A DNA stretch of 64,000 bases from Fusobacteriales bacterium. GTDB taxonomy: Bacteria > Fusobacteriota > Fusobacteriia > Fusobacteriales > Fusobacteriaceae. The stretch lies in assembly GCA_020063625.1 (NCBI GenBank), contig JAICDD010000010.1, forward strand, positions 24,869-88,868, written 5' to 3'. Position 1 is the first letter of the stretch; each line of letters opens with the position of its first letter. The position numbers and the translations under genes were made by a program. Shown here in pieces: positions 26,318-36,025 of this stretch. The notes beneath the pieces were generated by a model that was not told the DNA's origin, ran no database searches, and saw nothing but the letters and a program-made list of their open reading frames with translations.

Positions 26318-27020
26318 AAAATAAATAGGAGAAGAAGTAAAGAGTGAGTAGTGAAAAGAATTAAAAATTGAAACCACAAAGGAAAAAACTTAGGAACCAC
26401 AGGATTAGCACTGATGAACACAGGATGAAAAAATGGATAATTGATAATTAGTAAGAAGTGAGCAGTGAGAAGAATAAAAAGCGCCTTTTCGAAGGATATT
26501 AGATTTTCTTGGTAAATGCATTACACTAAGAACACAAAGGTAAAAAAAGCAGGACCACAAAGTTTTTGCTTACTTTTTTATCTTTAAAAAAGTAAGTCGC
26601 CAAAGGCGAAATAGAGAAAGTTATACAAAGTACCACAAAGGAAAAAATGGAAAACACAAGCACAGCTTTCGATATTTTTCTACGAAAAACATCTAAGATT
26701 AATACAGATAATCCAGTTTAAAATCTCGTGTGCATCTACTGGTTTCAAAGTAAAACTCTGTGCATCTTAGTGTGCTCTGAGTCTCTGTGTTGAATATTAT
26801 ATCCAAACTTAGTGGTCCTCAATGGTTTTCTTCGTGACCTTTGTGTAACAAAAAATCCGTGTAATCTAAGTTATTTTCTAAAAGAAAATAACGAAAGCTG
26901 TGCCGTGGCAAACTTCCTTAGTGGTCCTTAGTGATTTTTCTTCGTGACCTTTGTGTAACAAAAAATCCGTGTAATTCCTGAAAAAAATCTAGTGGTTTTA
27001 AAAAAGTAATAAAATAAAAA
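26318..27020. repeat. Mosaic non-coding repeat, copy 1
   Basis: About 700 bases built from modules that recur in this window: AGAAGTGAGCAGTGAGAAG, ACCACAAAGG, CTTAGTGGTCCT, CTTCGTGACCTTTGTGTAAC, ATCCGTGTAA, ACTCTGTGCATCT and CTGAGTCTCTGTGTTGAAT. ACACAAAG and CTTTGTGT modules are mutually inverted. Local hairpins include CTTACTTTTTTA/AAAAAAGTAAG (about 26568-26596), CGCC-AAA-GGCG, and a distant pair CACAGCTTTCG/CGAAAGCTGTG (26658-26668 and 26891-26901). Its base composition is visibly richer in G and C than neighbouring DNA. No coding frame. Confidence 0.8.
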
Positions 27021-27035
27021 TAAGGAGTAGATAAA

Positions 27036-27974
27036 ATGAAATATAGAAAATATGGAAATATAAGTGACAAAATATCTGAAATAGGATTTGGTACATGGCA
27101 ATTAGGAAATACAATAGATTGGAATGGGCCTAATGAAGAAGAAAGTTTGGAATTAGTAAAAAAAGCAATAGAATATGGAATAAATTTTTTCGATACAGCA
27201 CCTAATTATGGTGAAGGAAAAAGTGAATTAATATTAGGTAAAGCATTAAAAAATATAAGAGAAAAAGTAATAATTAATACAAAGATTGGGCATATACCAG
27301 GAAAAGATATTAAAAATTTTGATGTGGATATAATGAAAGAATCAATAGAAAATAGTTTGAAAAAATTAGATACAGATTATATAGATACTGTATTATTACA
27401 TAATCCACCAATAGATATGTTAGATAATGATACTCCTCAATTTAAATTATTAGAAGATTTAAAAAGACAAAGAATTATAAGAGAATATGGAGCATCATTA
27501 GATTTTGCACAAGAAGTAGATAGATTATTAGAAAGGACTCAAAGTGAAGTAATTGAAATATTATTTAATATATTTTTTCAAGATGTAAGAGATAGCTTTC
27601 AAAAAATTGAAGAAAAGAATATGGGGATAATAGTAAAAGTACCACTTGATTCAGGTTGGCTAACAGGTAAATATAATGAAAATAGTAAATTTAGAGGAAT
27701 AAGAAATAGATGGAAAAAAGAAGATATAGAGAGAAGGAGTAAATTATTAAATGATATAAAAGAAATAAAAAATAATAATGAAAGTATGACACTAGAAGCA
27801 CTTAGATATATACTAGGATATGATATAGTAAGTACAATAGCAGTAGGAAGTAAAAATATAAATCAATTAAAAGAAAATGTAAAAGCAGTAGAAAAAAGAC
27901 TAGAAAAAGAAAAAATAGAAAAATATGAAAAACTATATAATGAGAAAATAAGAAAAAATCTTTTACCATGGTAA
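27036..27974 (+). CDS. Aldo/keto reductase
   Basis: 312 residues with a TIM-barrel aldo/keto reductase pattern: the opening MKYRKYGNISDKISEIGFGTW, FDTAPNYGEGKSE (catalytic Asp and Tyr), INTKIG (catalytic Lys), DTVLLHNP (His), and near the end IAVGSKNINQLKENVKAVE for NADP(H) binding. The tetrad Asp-Tyr-Lys-His is therefore intact. Substrate unknown. It is an independent gene between two copies of the mosaic repeat, 1.3 kb after the related but decayed reductase, so it may have taken over that function. AAGGAG precedes the ATG, and the repeat-type hairpin at 28009 ends it. Confidence 0.9.
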   Translation: MKYRKYGNISDKISEIGFGTWQLGNTIDWNGPNEEESLELVKKAIEYGINFFDTAPNYGEGKSELILGKALKNIREKVIINTKIGHIPGKDIKNFDVDIMKESIENSLKKLDTDYIDTVLLHNPPIDMLDNDTPQFKLLEDLKRQRIIREYGASLDFAQEVDRLLERTQSEVIEILFNIFFQDVRDSFQKIEEKNMGIIVKVPLDSGWLTGKYNENSKFRGIRNRWKKEDIERRSKLLNDIKEIKNNNESMTLEALRYILGYDIVSTIAVGSKNINQLKENVKAVEKRLEKEKIEKYEKLYNEKIRKNLLPW

Positions 27975-28008
27975 AATTTAAAAAATAAATTTTTTATATT
28001 AATAATTG

Positions 28009-28041
28009 AACGAGTTCTTAATTTTAAAGGACTCGTTTTTG
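28009..28041 (+). terminator. Repeat-type hairpin terminator
   Basis: AACGAGTTC/GGACTCGTT stem (one wobble) with a TTAATTTTAAA loop, then a T-run. Member of the dispersed family also seen at 15753 and 50043. Confidence 0.85.
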
Positions 28042-28147
28042 TTTATTTAAATTTTATTACTTTATATATAAAATTAACAAAAATACAAAAAATAAAGTAT
28101 AATAATAATATATAAAATATAAAATTTTTAAATAAAGGAAAATAAAA

Positions 28148-28852
28148 ATGAGGAAAATAAAATTATTAATAGTTATATTTAGTATATTAAAATTAAATAT
28201 ATATTCTGAGATATGGAATCCATACAGTAGATATGGATATATGCAACTTAGGCATCCAGCAGGGAATATAAAAAGAGGTCCTTCTCCATACCAATTAGGA
28301 GCTAGTGGAAAAGGATACAATGTATATTTAGGAACGGAATATAAAGGATATAGAGCAGGAATATTATATGAAAATTTATATGATAAAGAGTATAAAGCGC
28401 ATGATATTAGAACAGGTATATTAGTACAATTTGCAGATTCTAAAGTAACAAAAGCATTAGGAAGTGTACGATTTGATTATACTCGTACTCCAGAAGGATT
28501 TGGAATAACTATACCAATATTACATGGAAATATAGGAAATATAAGAAAAACTATACCTAAAAACAGTACATTAGCAGGAGAAATATATGCATATAGAACA
28601 ATAACATATTGGCAAAATGGACAAGGAAGAAATTTTTATGAACATAGAATAGATTATTGGGGAGATGTAGAATCTAAAGATTTAATAGTTGTAATAGAAG
28701 AAAAGCCGTGGTATTTAAAAATAGAATCTTTAGTAAGTCCACATACAACATTAAAAACAAAAGATGATATAATAGCATGGGAAAGAGATAGACAAGGCCC
28801 TGCAGAATTAAGACAAGAGGTCATATATAAATTTTATAGAAGAAATAAATAG
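28148..28852 (+). CDS. Exported protein of unknown function
   Basis: 234 residues. A signal peptide (MRKIKLLIVIFSILKLNIYS) is followed by an aromatic- and Gly-rich body with many Tyr (NPYSRYGYMQLRHPAGN, GYNVYLGTEYKGYRAGILYENLY) and alternating beta-type stretches. No Cys, no lipobox. The pattern could suit a small outer-membrane or periplasmic beta-rich protein, but there is no C-terminal Phe strand and I do not recognise the family. It starts 171 bases after the aldo/keto reductase terminator and is followed directly by repeat copy 2. Confidence 0.6.
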   Translation: MRKIKLLIVIFSILKLNIYSEIWNPYSRYGYMQLRHPAGNIKRGPSPYQLGASGKGYNVYLGTEYKGYRAGILYENLYDKEYKAHDIRTGILVQFADSKVTKALGSVRFDYTRTPEGFGITIPILHGNIGNIRKTIPKNSTLAGEIYAYRTITYWQNGQGRNFYEHRIDYWGDVESKDLIVVIEEKPWYLKIESLVSPHTTLKTKDDIIAWERDRQGPAELRQEVIYKFYRRNK

Positions 28853-29170
28853 AAAATAGTGAGGAGTAAGAAGTAAGTAGTGAGAAGAATTTAACGCAGA
28901 GTAGCAGAGAAATCAGAGTATCACAGAGAAAAAATAATTAAATTTAGCATAAAGAAAAGAGGTCACAAAGTACCACAAAGATAAAAAAAAGAACCACAAA
29001 GAAAAAACTTAGTGGTTCTTAGTGTTTTTCTCCGTGTACTTTGTGTAACAAAAAATCTAGTGTGTCATCCAGTGTAAATCTCGTGGTTTCAAATATATAA
29101 AACTCTGTGCATCTCAGTTTTCTCTGAATCTCTGCGTGGAGTATTATATATCCTGTGGTTTTAATTTTTA
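28853..29170. repeat. Mosaic non-coding repeat, copy 2 (left of the Wadjet operon)
   Basis: It contains GTAAGAAGTAAGTAGTGAGAAG, GTCACAAAGTACCACAAAG, CTTAGTGGTTCTTAGTG, GTACTTTGTGTAAC, AAACTCTGTGCATCTCAG and GAATCTCTGCGTGGAGTAT. The CACAAAGTAC and GTACTTTGTG modules are inverted relative to each other, so a large fold-back is possible. It has the same orientation and module order as copy 3 at 37313. Confidence 0.8.
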
Positions 29171-29246
29171 AATTTTTTTTTGTATAATAAAAAAATAAAA
29201 AGTTTAATTATAATATATAAAAAAACATAAAATATTGGAGAGAGAA

Positions 29247-30779
29247 ATGTTAGAAAAAGAATTATTTAAAACATATGAAGAGTTTAGTTATTTAAATACA
29301 CAAAGAAGTTTATATTATAGAACAATAATAAGATATATGTATAATGAACTTCAAAAAAAAGAATTTTTATACAGATACGATATTTATAATTATATGAAAA
29401 CATATAAAGAATTTAACGAATATACAGAAGAGGAATGCTATAAAGATTTAGATTTTTTGTGTGAAAAAGGAAATATAATAAAATATAAAAATGATTATTC
29501 AACAATAAAAAGTATAGAAGAGATAAAAAAGAAAAAATTTAGATATCAATTAACAGAAAAAACTAGAATGATAGAAGATATGTTGATAAATAGATTTAAT
29601 AAAATAAATGCTATTACAGTAGTTTTAGATAGAAATTTATTAAAAAATTTCAAACAAGAATTAATAAAATTTTTAGATAGAAAAGAAGAATTTTTAGAAC
29701 TTTCAAATAAAGAAATATACTCGTGGTGGGGTTCTTTAGTTAGAGCATTTGAAGAATTAAGAAGAAATTATAAAGAATATATACAAGATGTAAATAGTTT
29801 TGAATATGAAAAATTGATAGATTCTAAAGAATTTTTATTAAAGAAAAATAAATTAAAAGAATATTTAGAAGAATTTATATCAGGTTTAATGGAAGAAAGT
29901 GGAGAAATAAAAAAAATATTAATTGAACTAAATAATACAAAAGAGTTTGAAGAACTTTTAGAACGAATAATAGAACATGAATATGAGATAAATTCTATGA
30001 CAAAAGATATAAAACGAGATATTGCAAGACAAAAAGTATTAGATATGAGAGAAAAAATAAATAATTGGTTTGTAGGAGAAAATGATGAAAATGAAGTAGA
30101 AATTTTGAGAAAAAATACAATAAATATAATAAATAAAATAATCAAAGTAGCAAAAAAAATCATATCAAAAAGAATGGTGAATTATAGCAGAAGAGAATCA
30201 TATAAGCAAGTAGCAAAAATGTTTTTAACATGTAAAAATATAGAAGAAGCACATAAATTTGCTGGAATAATTTTTGGAATAAATGAAGTAAAACATTTTC
30301 AAGGAGTATTAAATGATGATGAAGATATTAATGATAATTTAATGAAAGATAATCTAATAATAAACGTAAAAAAAATAAGTAAAAATAGATTAGCAAAGAA
30401 AAATATATATTTTCAAGATAAAACAATTGAAAAAATAAATTATATGAGACAGAAAGAGGAGGAAAAAGAAAAACAAAAAATAGAAATTGAAAAATATATA
30501 TTTAATAATATTTTAGAAATTGAAAAATTACCTAAAATAAATAGTTATTTAAAAAATATATTAATTGAATATATAAAAAAAGGATTAACAAAACCACCAA
30601 AACAAAGTGAACAAATAATAGTATTAAATAATAAAATGTATAGAAAATATAATAAAGTAGAAGTAAACAATCAAATTTTTAATCTTTTAGTTCCAATAGA
30701 TGAAAAAGATAGATGTGTAGTTAAGACAGAAGATGGAAATTTAGAAATGCCTACTTTTATAATTAAATTTGGAGAATGA
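29247..30779 (+). CDS. jetA: Wadjet type II subunit JetA (kleisin-like, TIGR02677/DUF2397-type)
   Basis: 510 residues, helical and Lys/Glu-rich, in the position, length (family about 500) and context of JetA, the MukF-like kleisin that bridges the SMC-like JetC dimer. The N-terminal third (LNTQRSLYYRTIIRYMYNELQKK) is a winged-helix-like region typical of this family, and the C-terminus ends in a compact beta-containing segment. Assignment rests mainly on the operon. The longer frame from TTG 29235 swallows the GGAGAG ribosome-binding site; ATG 29247 is correctly spaced. Its TGA lies 3 bases before the jetB start. Confidence 0.85.
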   Translation: MLEKELFKTYEEFSYLNTQRSLYYRTIIRYMYNELQKKEFLYRYDIYNYMKTYKEFNEYTEEECYKDLDFLCEKGNIIKYKNDYSTIKSIEEIKKKKFRYQLTEKTRMIEDMLINRFNKINAITVVLDRNLLKNFKQELIKFLDRKEEFLELSNKEIYSWWGSLVRAFEELRRNYKEYIQDVNSFEYEKLIDSKEFLLKKNKLKEYLEEFISGLMEESGEIKKILIELNNTKEFEELLERIIEHEYEINSMTKDIKRDIARQKVLDMREKINNWFVGENDENEVEILRKNTINIINKIIKVAKKIISKRMVNYSRRESYKQVAKMFLTCKNIEEAHKFAGIIFGINEVKHFQGVLNDDEDINDNLMKDNLIINVKKISKNRLAKKNIYFQDKTIEKINYMRQKEEEKEKQKIEIEKYIFNNILEIEKLPKINSYLKNILIEYIKKGLTKPPKQSEQIIVLNNKMYRKYNKVEVNNQIFNLLVPIDEKDRCVVKTEDGNLEMPTFIIKFGE

Positions 30780-30782
30780 TAT

Positions 30783-31859
30783 ATGAGATACGAATATTTA
30801 AAAGAATATATAATAACTATATTAAAAAATAATATAATTTATAGAGAAGATAAAAAATATTTCGAAATATTAAGATATGAATCAGATTTAAAAGAGTATT
30901 TTAGAGAAAAATTTGGTTATGAACTAATAATAAAACACGAATTAATAAAACTAGAAAGAATATCAGATCAATTAAATACAATATATGGAATAAAAGAATT
31001 TAATAAAATAGAACAATATATAATGTTTTTATTGATACTAGATTATTTAGAAGAAATGGAAAGTGGTAGAACAATACTTATATCAGATATAGTAAGCTAT
31101 ATTACAGAAAATTATCCAAGTGAAATTGATTGGAAAAATTATTATATAAATTTAAGTCTAATAAAAGTATTAAGATATTGTATATCTAAAAAAATTCTAA
31201 TTATGTTAGATGGTTCGGAACAAGAGTATCTTAATAGTAGAGAGAGTGAAATAGAGATATTATATGAAAATACTGGAATTTCAAAATATATTATGGTATA
31301 TATTCCGATAATAACAAAAGAATTATTAAATTGGAAAGATTATTTATCTCTAGATAAAACAAAAGAGTATAATACAAAACTTTGTTTTGCTAGAAGAGCA
31401 TTAATAAATAATACTATAATAAATTATGACAATCCAGCATATGAAATTATATTAAATAATAAAGAGATATTAGAAAATGAATTTGAAATTTATTTTGATT
31501 CAAAACTTGTAGTAACAAAAAAATTTGCATATCTCCTAAGGGATAAAGAAAGTAGAAGTTTTTCTCAAACTTTTCCAGATAGTAAAAATATTACAATTGT
31601 AACTTTATTATTATGTAATGAAATAAAATTAGAAAATAAAATAGAGTATAAAAAACAAGAAGTATTAGAAATTTTAGAAAAGGTCTTAAAAAATAAGTCA
31701 AACTTAATTAGTAATGAAAATAAAAGAAAAACTTCAGATGAACTATTAGATGAAATAATAAATTTATTAGAAGAATTAAATATAATAAAAAAACAACAAG
31801 AACAATTATATTTTAGTGAGTTTATTTTTCATTTTAATTTAGAAGTAAATGAGAGTTAA
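30783..31859 (+). CDS. jetB: Wadjet type II subunit JetB (MukE-like, TIGR02678/DUF2398-type)
   Basis: 358 residues, matching the size of the DUF2398-type JetB. It begins with paired helices (LKEYIITILKNNIIYREDKKYFEIL) and contains winged-helix-like segments, consistent with a MukE-like subunit that binds the kleisin. The motif evidence alone is weak; the call depends on its place between jetA and jetC, 3 bases after jetA. AGGAT-like and GGAG sequences at the end of jetA serve as its ribosome-binding site, suggesting translational coupling. Confidence 0.82.
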   Translation: MRYEYLKEYIITILKNNIIYREDKKYFEILRYESDLKEYFREKFGYELIIKHELIKLERISDQLNTIYGIKEFNKIEQYIMFLLILDYLEEMESGRTILISDIVSYITENYPSEIDWKNYYINLSLIKVLRYCISKKILIMLDGSEQEYLNSRESEIEILYENTGISKYIMVYIPIITKELLNWKDYLSLDKTKEYNTKLCFARRALINNTIINYDNPAYEIILNNKEILENEFEIYFDSKLVVTKKFAYLLRDKESRSFSQTFPDSKNITIVTLLLCNEIKLENKIEYKKQEVLEILEKVLKNKSNLISNENKRKTSDELLDEIINLLEELNIIKKQQEQLYFSEFIFHFNLEVNES

Positions 31860-31912
31860 AATTTTATATAAAAATATCAGATTATAATAAAAGAAAGGTT
31901 TGAATAAAATAT

Positions 31913-34900
31913 ATGAGTAAATGGATTATTAATAAATATGGATTTGTAAATTTTTGGTTATTTGATGATGAACAATTAACTACATTTAAAGGAAATTTAT
32001 TACTTAATGGAGAAAATGGCTCTGGAAAAAGTGTAACTTTACAAAGTTTTATTCCATTAATATTAGATGGTAATACAAATAGTAATAGACTATCAACAGA
32101 AGGAGATATGTCTAGAAAAATTGATTATTATATATTGTATGGAAATAAAGAAGAAAACATATCATATTTATATGCTGAATTTTTAAAAGAAAATGAAGGA
32201 AAAAAAGAGTATATAACATTTGGAATAGGATTTAAAATACGTCAAGGACAAAGTAATCCTCAAAAGTGGTATTTTAGTTTAAAAGATATAAGAATAGGAA
32301 AGGATATAAAGCTTTATAAACAAGAAAAAGGTTATAAATATATATTTACTAAAAATGAATTGAAAAAAAATTTAGAAAAAAAAGCTTTTGAAAAATATAA
32401 AATATTTTCTACAAGAGAAGAATATAAAAATGAAGTAAATAATGTATTATTTGGTTTTAAAAATATTGATGAATTTGAAGAAACACTTGATTTAATATTA
32501 GAACTTCGAAAACCAAGTTTAAAAGATTCTTCAGGATTTGATCCAAAATTTATATATGATATTTTAAATAAATCATTAAAACCATTACCTGAAAATGAAT
32601 TATTAAATATGAGTGAAAGCTTGGAAAATATAGAGAAAATATCTATAGATTTAAACACAATTGAAGAACAAAATGAGGCTTTAATAAAAATTGGAGAAAA
32701 ATATAAATTATATAATGAGCGAGTATTAAAAGAAAGATTAGATAACTACTTAGAAGTATATCATGAGTTAAAGAGAATAATATCAGAATTAGAAAATTCA
32801 AAATACGAATTAAAAAGAGCTTATGAAACAATAAGAAAAGGGAAAGAACAAATTGAAAAATTAAATTTTGAAAGAAGTATAAAAAATAGTAAAATAGAGG
32901 AGCTTAATTCAAATAAAGAGTTTGCAGATATACAAAATAATTATGAAATAGTAAAAAGAAAAATATTGGAATTAAAAGCAGAAAAAGAAAAATTAGAGCA
33001 ACAATTATTAAAATATAAAAAAATAATAAATGAAACAGAGCAAAATTATAAGTTTAAAGAAAAAGAAAAACAAGAAAAACAAGATAAATTAAAAAATATA
33101 ATTGATGAATTAATTGAAAATTCTAAAAAAATAAATTTTGAAACAATTTTTGATTTTAAAGACTTTCTTAATGAAGAAAAAAATATGCAATTATCAATAT
33201 TAGAAACTGAATTTAAAGAATTTGAAGAAAAATTAATAAATATTATAGAATTAACAAAAGAAAATGAAAGAAAAAATATAAAATTAAAAGATATTGTATC
33301 TTATAGAACAGAATTTGAAGAAGAATTGTTTCAAAATAAACAAGAATATAAAAAGATTTTATTAGAAATAACTCAAAATAAAGAAAAACTAATAAATAAA
33401 ATAGAAGAATTAAATAATGAAAATGAATATTTTTATTTAATGAAAAATAATATAGATGATGTGGAAGAGTTTCTTTTGGAAAATGAAGAAAAATTTCAAA
33501 AAAATAAGATTCAAAATTATTTAATGAATATAAAAAATATTAATCAAAATAAAATAATGAAAGAAATTTATGATATAGAAAATGATATTCAAGATTTAGT
33601 TACTGAAAAAGAAAAAATAGAAATTGAAAAAAATATATTAGAAAATAAAAAAGACATAGAATTAGAAATATCAGAAGAATATAAAAATGAAAGAAAAAAA
33701 TTAAATCAAAATGAGTATATTGAATTTTATAAAGCGGTAAAATTTAAAGAAAATGTACCAGATAGAATTAAAAATTTAATTGAAAAATCTTTATATGATA
33801 GTGGAATTTTAGGGGCCTTGTTAACTACTAAAAATACAAATGAAATATATGATAAGTTTTTGATTTCAAAAGAAGAACAAGCAGAAAATTTATCAAAATA
33901 TTTAGAAGCTGAATCAAATATTTTTGATAAAAAAATAATAGAAAAATTTTTAAAATCAATATCTTTAAATAAAGAAGCAGAAAATTATATAACTATTGAT
34001 GGTGAATATAAAATAGGAATAATTAAAGGAAATGTTTTAAAAAATTATGAATCAAAATATATAGGAATTGAAACAAGAAAAAAATTAAGAGAGATAAAAA
34101 TTAGAAAACTAGAAGAAAAAATAAAAGAAATAGAAAAAGATTTAACAATTTTAAATATTAAAAAAGATGAAATATTAGAAAAAAAAGAATTATTAGTATT
34201 AGAATATAATAAAATTAATGATTTAATAGAAAATATTAATATAGAAAGATTAGAAGAAAAAATACAACAAAATATTTTTAATACTAAAAATATAAAACAA
34301 AATATAGAAAAATTAAAAAAAGAAGAAGAGAATATAGAACTAGAAATACAAGAAATAAATAAAAAAATTAATAATATTTTAGTACTATATAGAATAAAGA
34401 TATTAGATTATAGTTTAATAGAAAAAAATCTTAATGAGTTTAAAAATAATTTTACTCAATTAAAAAGTGAATATAATATATTAAAAAATATTATAGAAAA
34501 TTATAAATTTTTAGAAAAAAGTTTGGAAAATCAAAATGAGATATATAATGAAACATTAACAAGTATTAATAAAATAAAAATTGAATTAAAAGAAACAGAA
34601 GAAAAAAAAGAAAATTATAGAAAAAAATTAGAAAATGAAGAATTTAAATCATTCAGAATAGAGATAGAAGAACTATATAAACGAGTAAATGTAGATATAC
34701 CTAAATTATTAGATGAAATAAAAACTAAAATAATTCGAAGAGAAGAAAGAATAAAAGAGCTTAATAATAAAATAAAAGATTATGAAGAAAATAAAATTAA
34801 ATATGAAAAATTATATGATATACAAAATTATCTTTTAGAAATTGAATTAAAAAATGATTATCTAGAATTAAATGAAGAATTTAATGAAATAAAAGATAAA

Positions 34901-35995
34901 AAAAGATTAAGAGATAGATTACGAAAAAAATTACAAAATAGTATAGATAAAAATGATGCATTTAATGAGCTATCTTTAGTTTTGAATCAACAAAATAGAA
35001 AACTATTAAATTATCATCTTGAACTTAAAAATTATGAATATGATTATAGTAAAATTTATAATGAAATTGAAAATAATAGAGTAAATAGAAGAGTAGTATT
35101 AACAGGTATTATAAATGGGAAAAAAGTAGAATTTGGATTAATTTTAAAAGAGAATACAGAGCATTTAGAAGCAACAAAAGATATTTTAAATGAAGAAGAA
35201 AGAAAATTTTTTGAAGAATTTTTATTTAATGAAATAGGACGTGGAATAAATAAACGTGTAAAAGAGAGTAGAGAATGGGTAAAAAAAATAGACGAAATTA
35301 TGAATTTTACTCCTACTTCTAGTGGTAAAAAATATAAATTGAAATGGGAAGCAAAAACTATTGACAAAATAGATGATTTAAAAGCTGATTTAATAGTAAA
35401 TATATTAGGAAATAAATATTCTAAAGATACTGACAAAATAAAAAGATATTTTAAAGAGAGAATAAATCAATTAAAAAATGAAAATATTGAAAAAGCTTTA
35501 AAAAAATCAAATTATGAAATAATAAAAGAGATATTAGACTATAGGACTTGGTATGAATTTAGATTGATTGTAGTAGAACCAGGAGGTAAAGAGTATACAT
35601 TAACTAAAAAAAGACTTAATTCTTATAGTGGTGGAGAAAAAGTTATGGCTGTATATATTCCTTTATTTTCAGCTTTATATGCTAGATTTGTAAATGCAAG
35701 AAAAGATGGATTAAAAATAGTAGCTATGGATGAGGCTTTTTCAGTAGTTGATGATGAAAATATAGAAAAATTATTTGGAATACTTGAAAATTTGAATATA
35801 AATTATTTATTAGCTTCACAAAAACTAACTGGAACATACAAAACTGTAAAAAATATAGCAATAGTACATATTGAAAATCCTGTTTCAAAACAATTAGTAA
35901 CTCCAGAAAATGGATATATAAGTTTGATAAAATATTTATGGAATGGAGTAGAACAGTCAAAAGATTTAAGAGATGCTACAGAACGATTATTTTAA
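31913..35995 (+). CDS. jetC: Wadjet type II SMC-like ATPase JetC (TIGR02680-type)
   Basis: 1360 residues, the usual length for the type II family. The head domain opens GFVNFWLFDDEQLTTFKGN and has the Walker A motif GENGSGKS (about 33-40). Long coiled coils (about 260-620 and 690-1040) flank a central hinge-like segment near 640-690, and the C-terminal head carries the ABC signature SYSGGEK (about 1237) and Walker B IVAMDEAF (about 1267-1274). All ATPase motifs are intact. JetC loads on DNA and is thought to extrude loops to detect small circular DNA, which JetD then cuts. It starts 53 bases after jetB with AAAGG upstream. Confidence 0.93.
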   Translation: MSKWIINKYGFVNFWLFDDEQLTTFKGNLLLNGENGSGKSVTLQSFIPLILDGNTNSNRLSTEGDMSRKIDYYILYGNKEENISYLYAEFLKENEGKKEYITFGIGFKIRQGQSNPQKWYFSLKDIRIGKDIKLYKQEKGYKYIFTKNELKKNLEKKAFEKYKIFSTREEYKNEVNNVLFGFKNIDEFEETLDLILELRKPSLKDSSGFDPKFIYDILNKSLKPLPENELLNMSESLENIEKISIDLNTIEEQNEALIKIGEKYKLYNERVLKERLDNYLEVYHELKRIISELENSKYELKRAYETIRKGKEQIEKLNFERSIKNSKIEELNSNKEFADIQNNYEIVKRKILELKAEKEKLEQQLLKYKKIINETEQNYKFKEKEKQEKQDKLKNIIDELIENSKKINFETIFDFKDFLNEEKNMQLSILETEFKEFEEKLINIIELTKENERKNIKLKDIVSYRTEFEEELFQNKQEYKKILLEITQNKEKLINKIEELNNENEYFYLMKNNIDDVEEFLLENEEKFQKNKIQNYLMNIKNINQNKIMKEIYDIENDIQDLVTEKEKIEIEKNILENKKDIELEISEEYKNERKKLNQNEYIEFYKAVKFKENVPDRIKNLIEKSLYDSGILGALLTTKNTNEIYDKFLISKEEQAENLSKYLEAESNIFDKKIIEKFLKSISLNKEAENYITIDGEYKIGIIKGNVLKNYESKYIGIETRKKLREIKIRKLEEKIKEIEKDLTILNIKKDEILEKKELLVLEYNKINDLIENINIERLEEKIQQNIFNTKNIKQNIEKLKKEEENIELEIQEINKKINNILVLYRIKILDYSLIEKNLNEFKNNFTQLKSEYNILKNIIENYKFLEKSLENQNEIYNETLTSINKIKIELKETEEKKENYRKKLENEEFKSFRIEIEELYKRVNVDIPKLLDEIKTKIIRREERIKELNNKIKDYEENKIKYEKLYDIQNYLLEIELKNDYLELNEEFNEIKDKKRLRDRLRKKLQNSIDKNDAFNELSLVLNQQNRKLLNYHLELKNYEYDYSKIYNEIENNRVNRRVVLTGIINGKKVEFGLILKENTEHLEATKDILNEEERKFFEEFLFNEIGRGINKRVKESREWVKKIDEIMNFTPTSSGKKYKLKWEAKTIDKIDDLKADLIVNILGNKYSKDTDKIKRYFKERINQLKNENIEKALKKSNYEIIKEILDYRTWYEFRLIVVEPGGKEYTLTKKRLNSYSGGEKVMAVYIPLFSALYARFVNARKDGLKIVAMDEAFSVVDDENIEKLFGILENLNINYLLASQKLTGTYKTVKNIAIVHIENPVSKQLVTPENGYISLIKYLWNGVEQSKDLRDATERLF

Positions 35996-36025
35996 TATAA
36001 AAAAAGGAGAAAATTATAATAAAAT

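Noticed and set aside
26318..27020. Possible CRISPR array from repeated ACCACAAAGG units
   Set aside because: Units are irregularly spaced, of different lengths and partly inverted; there are no uniform spacers and no cas genes.
29247..31859. jetA/jetB as a toxin-antitoxin pair
   Set aside because: Sizes, spacing and the following SMC-like and toprim genes fit Wadjet far better.
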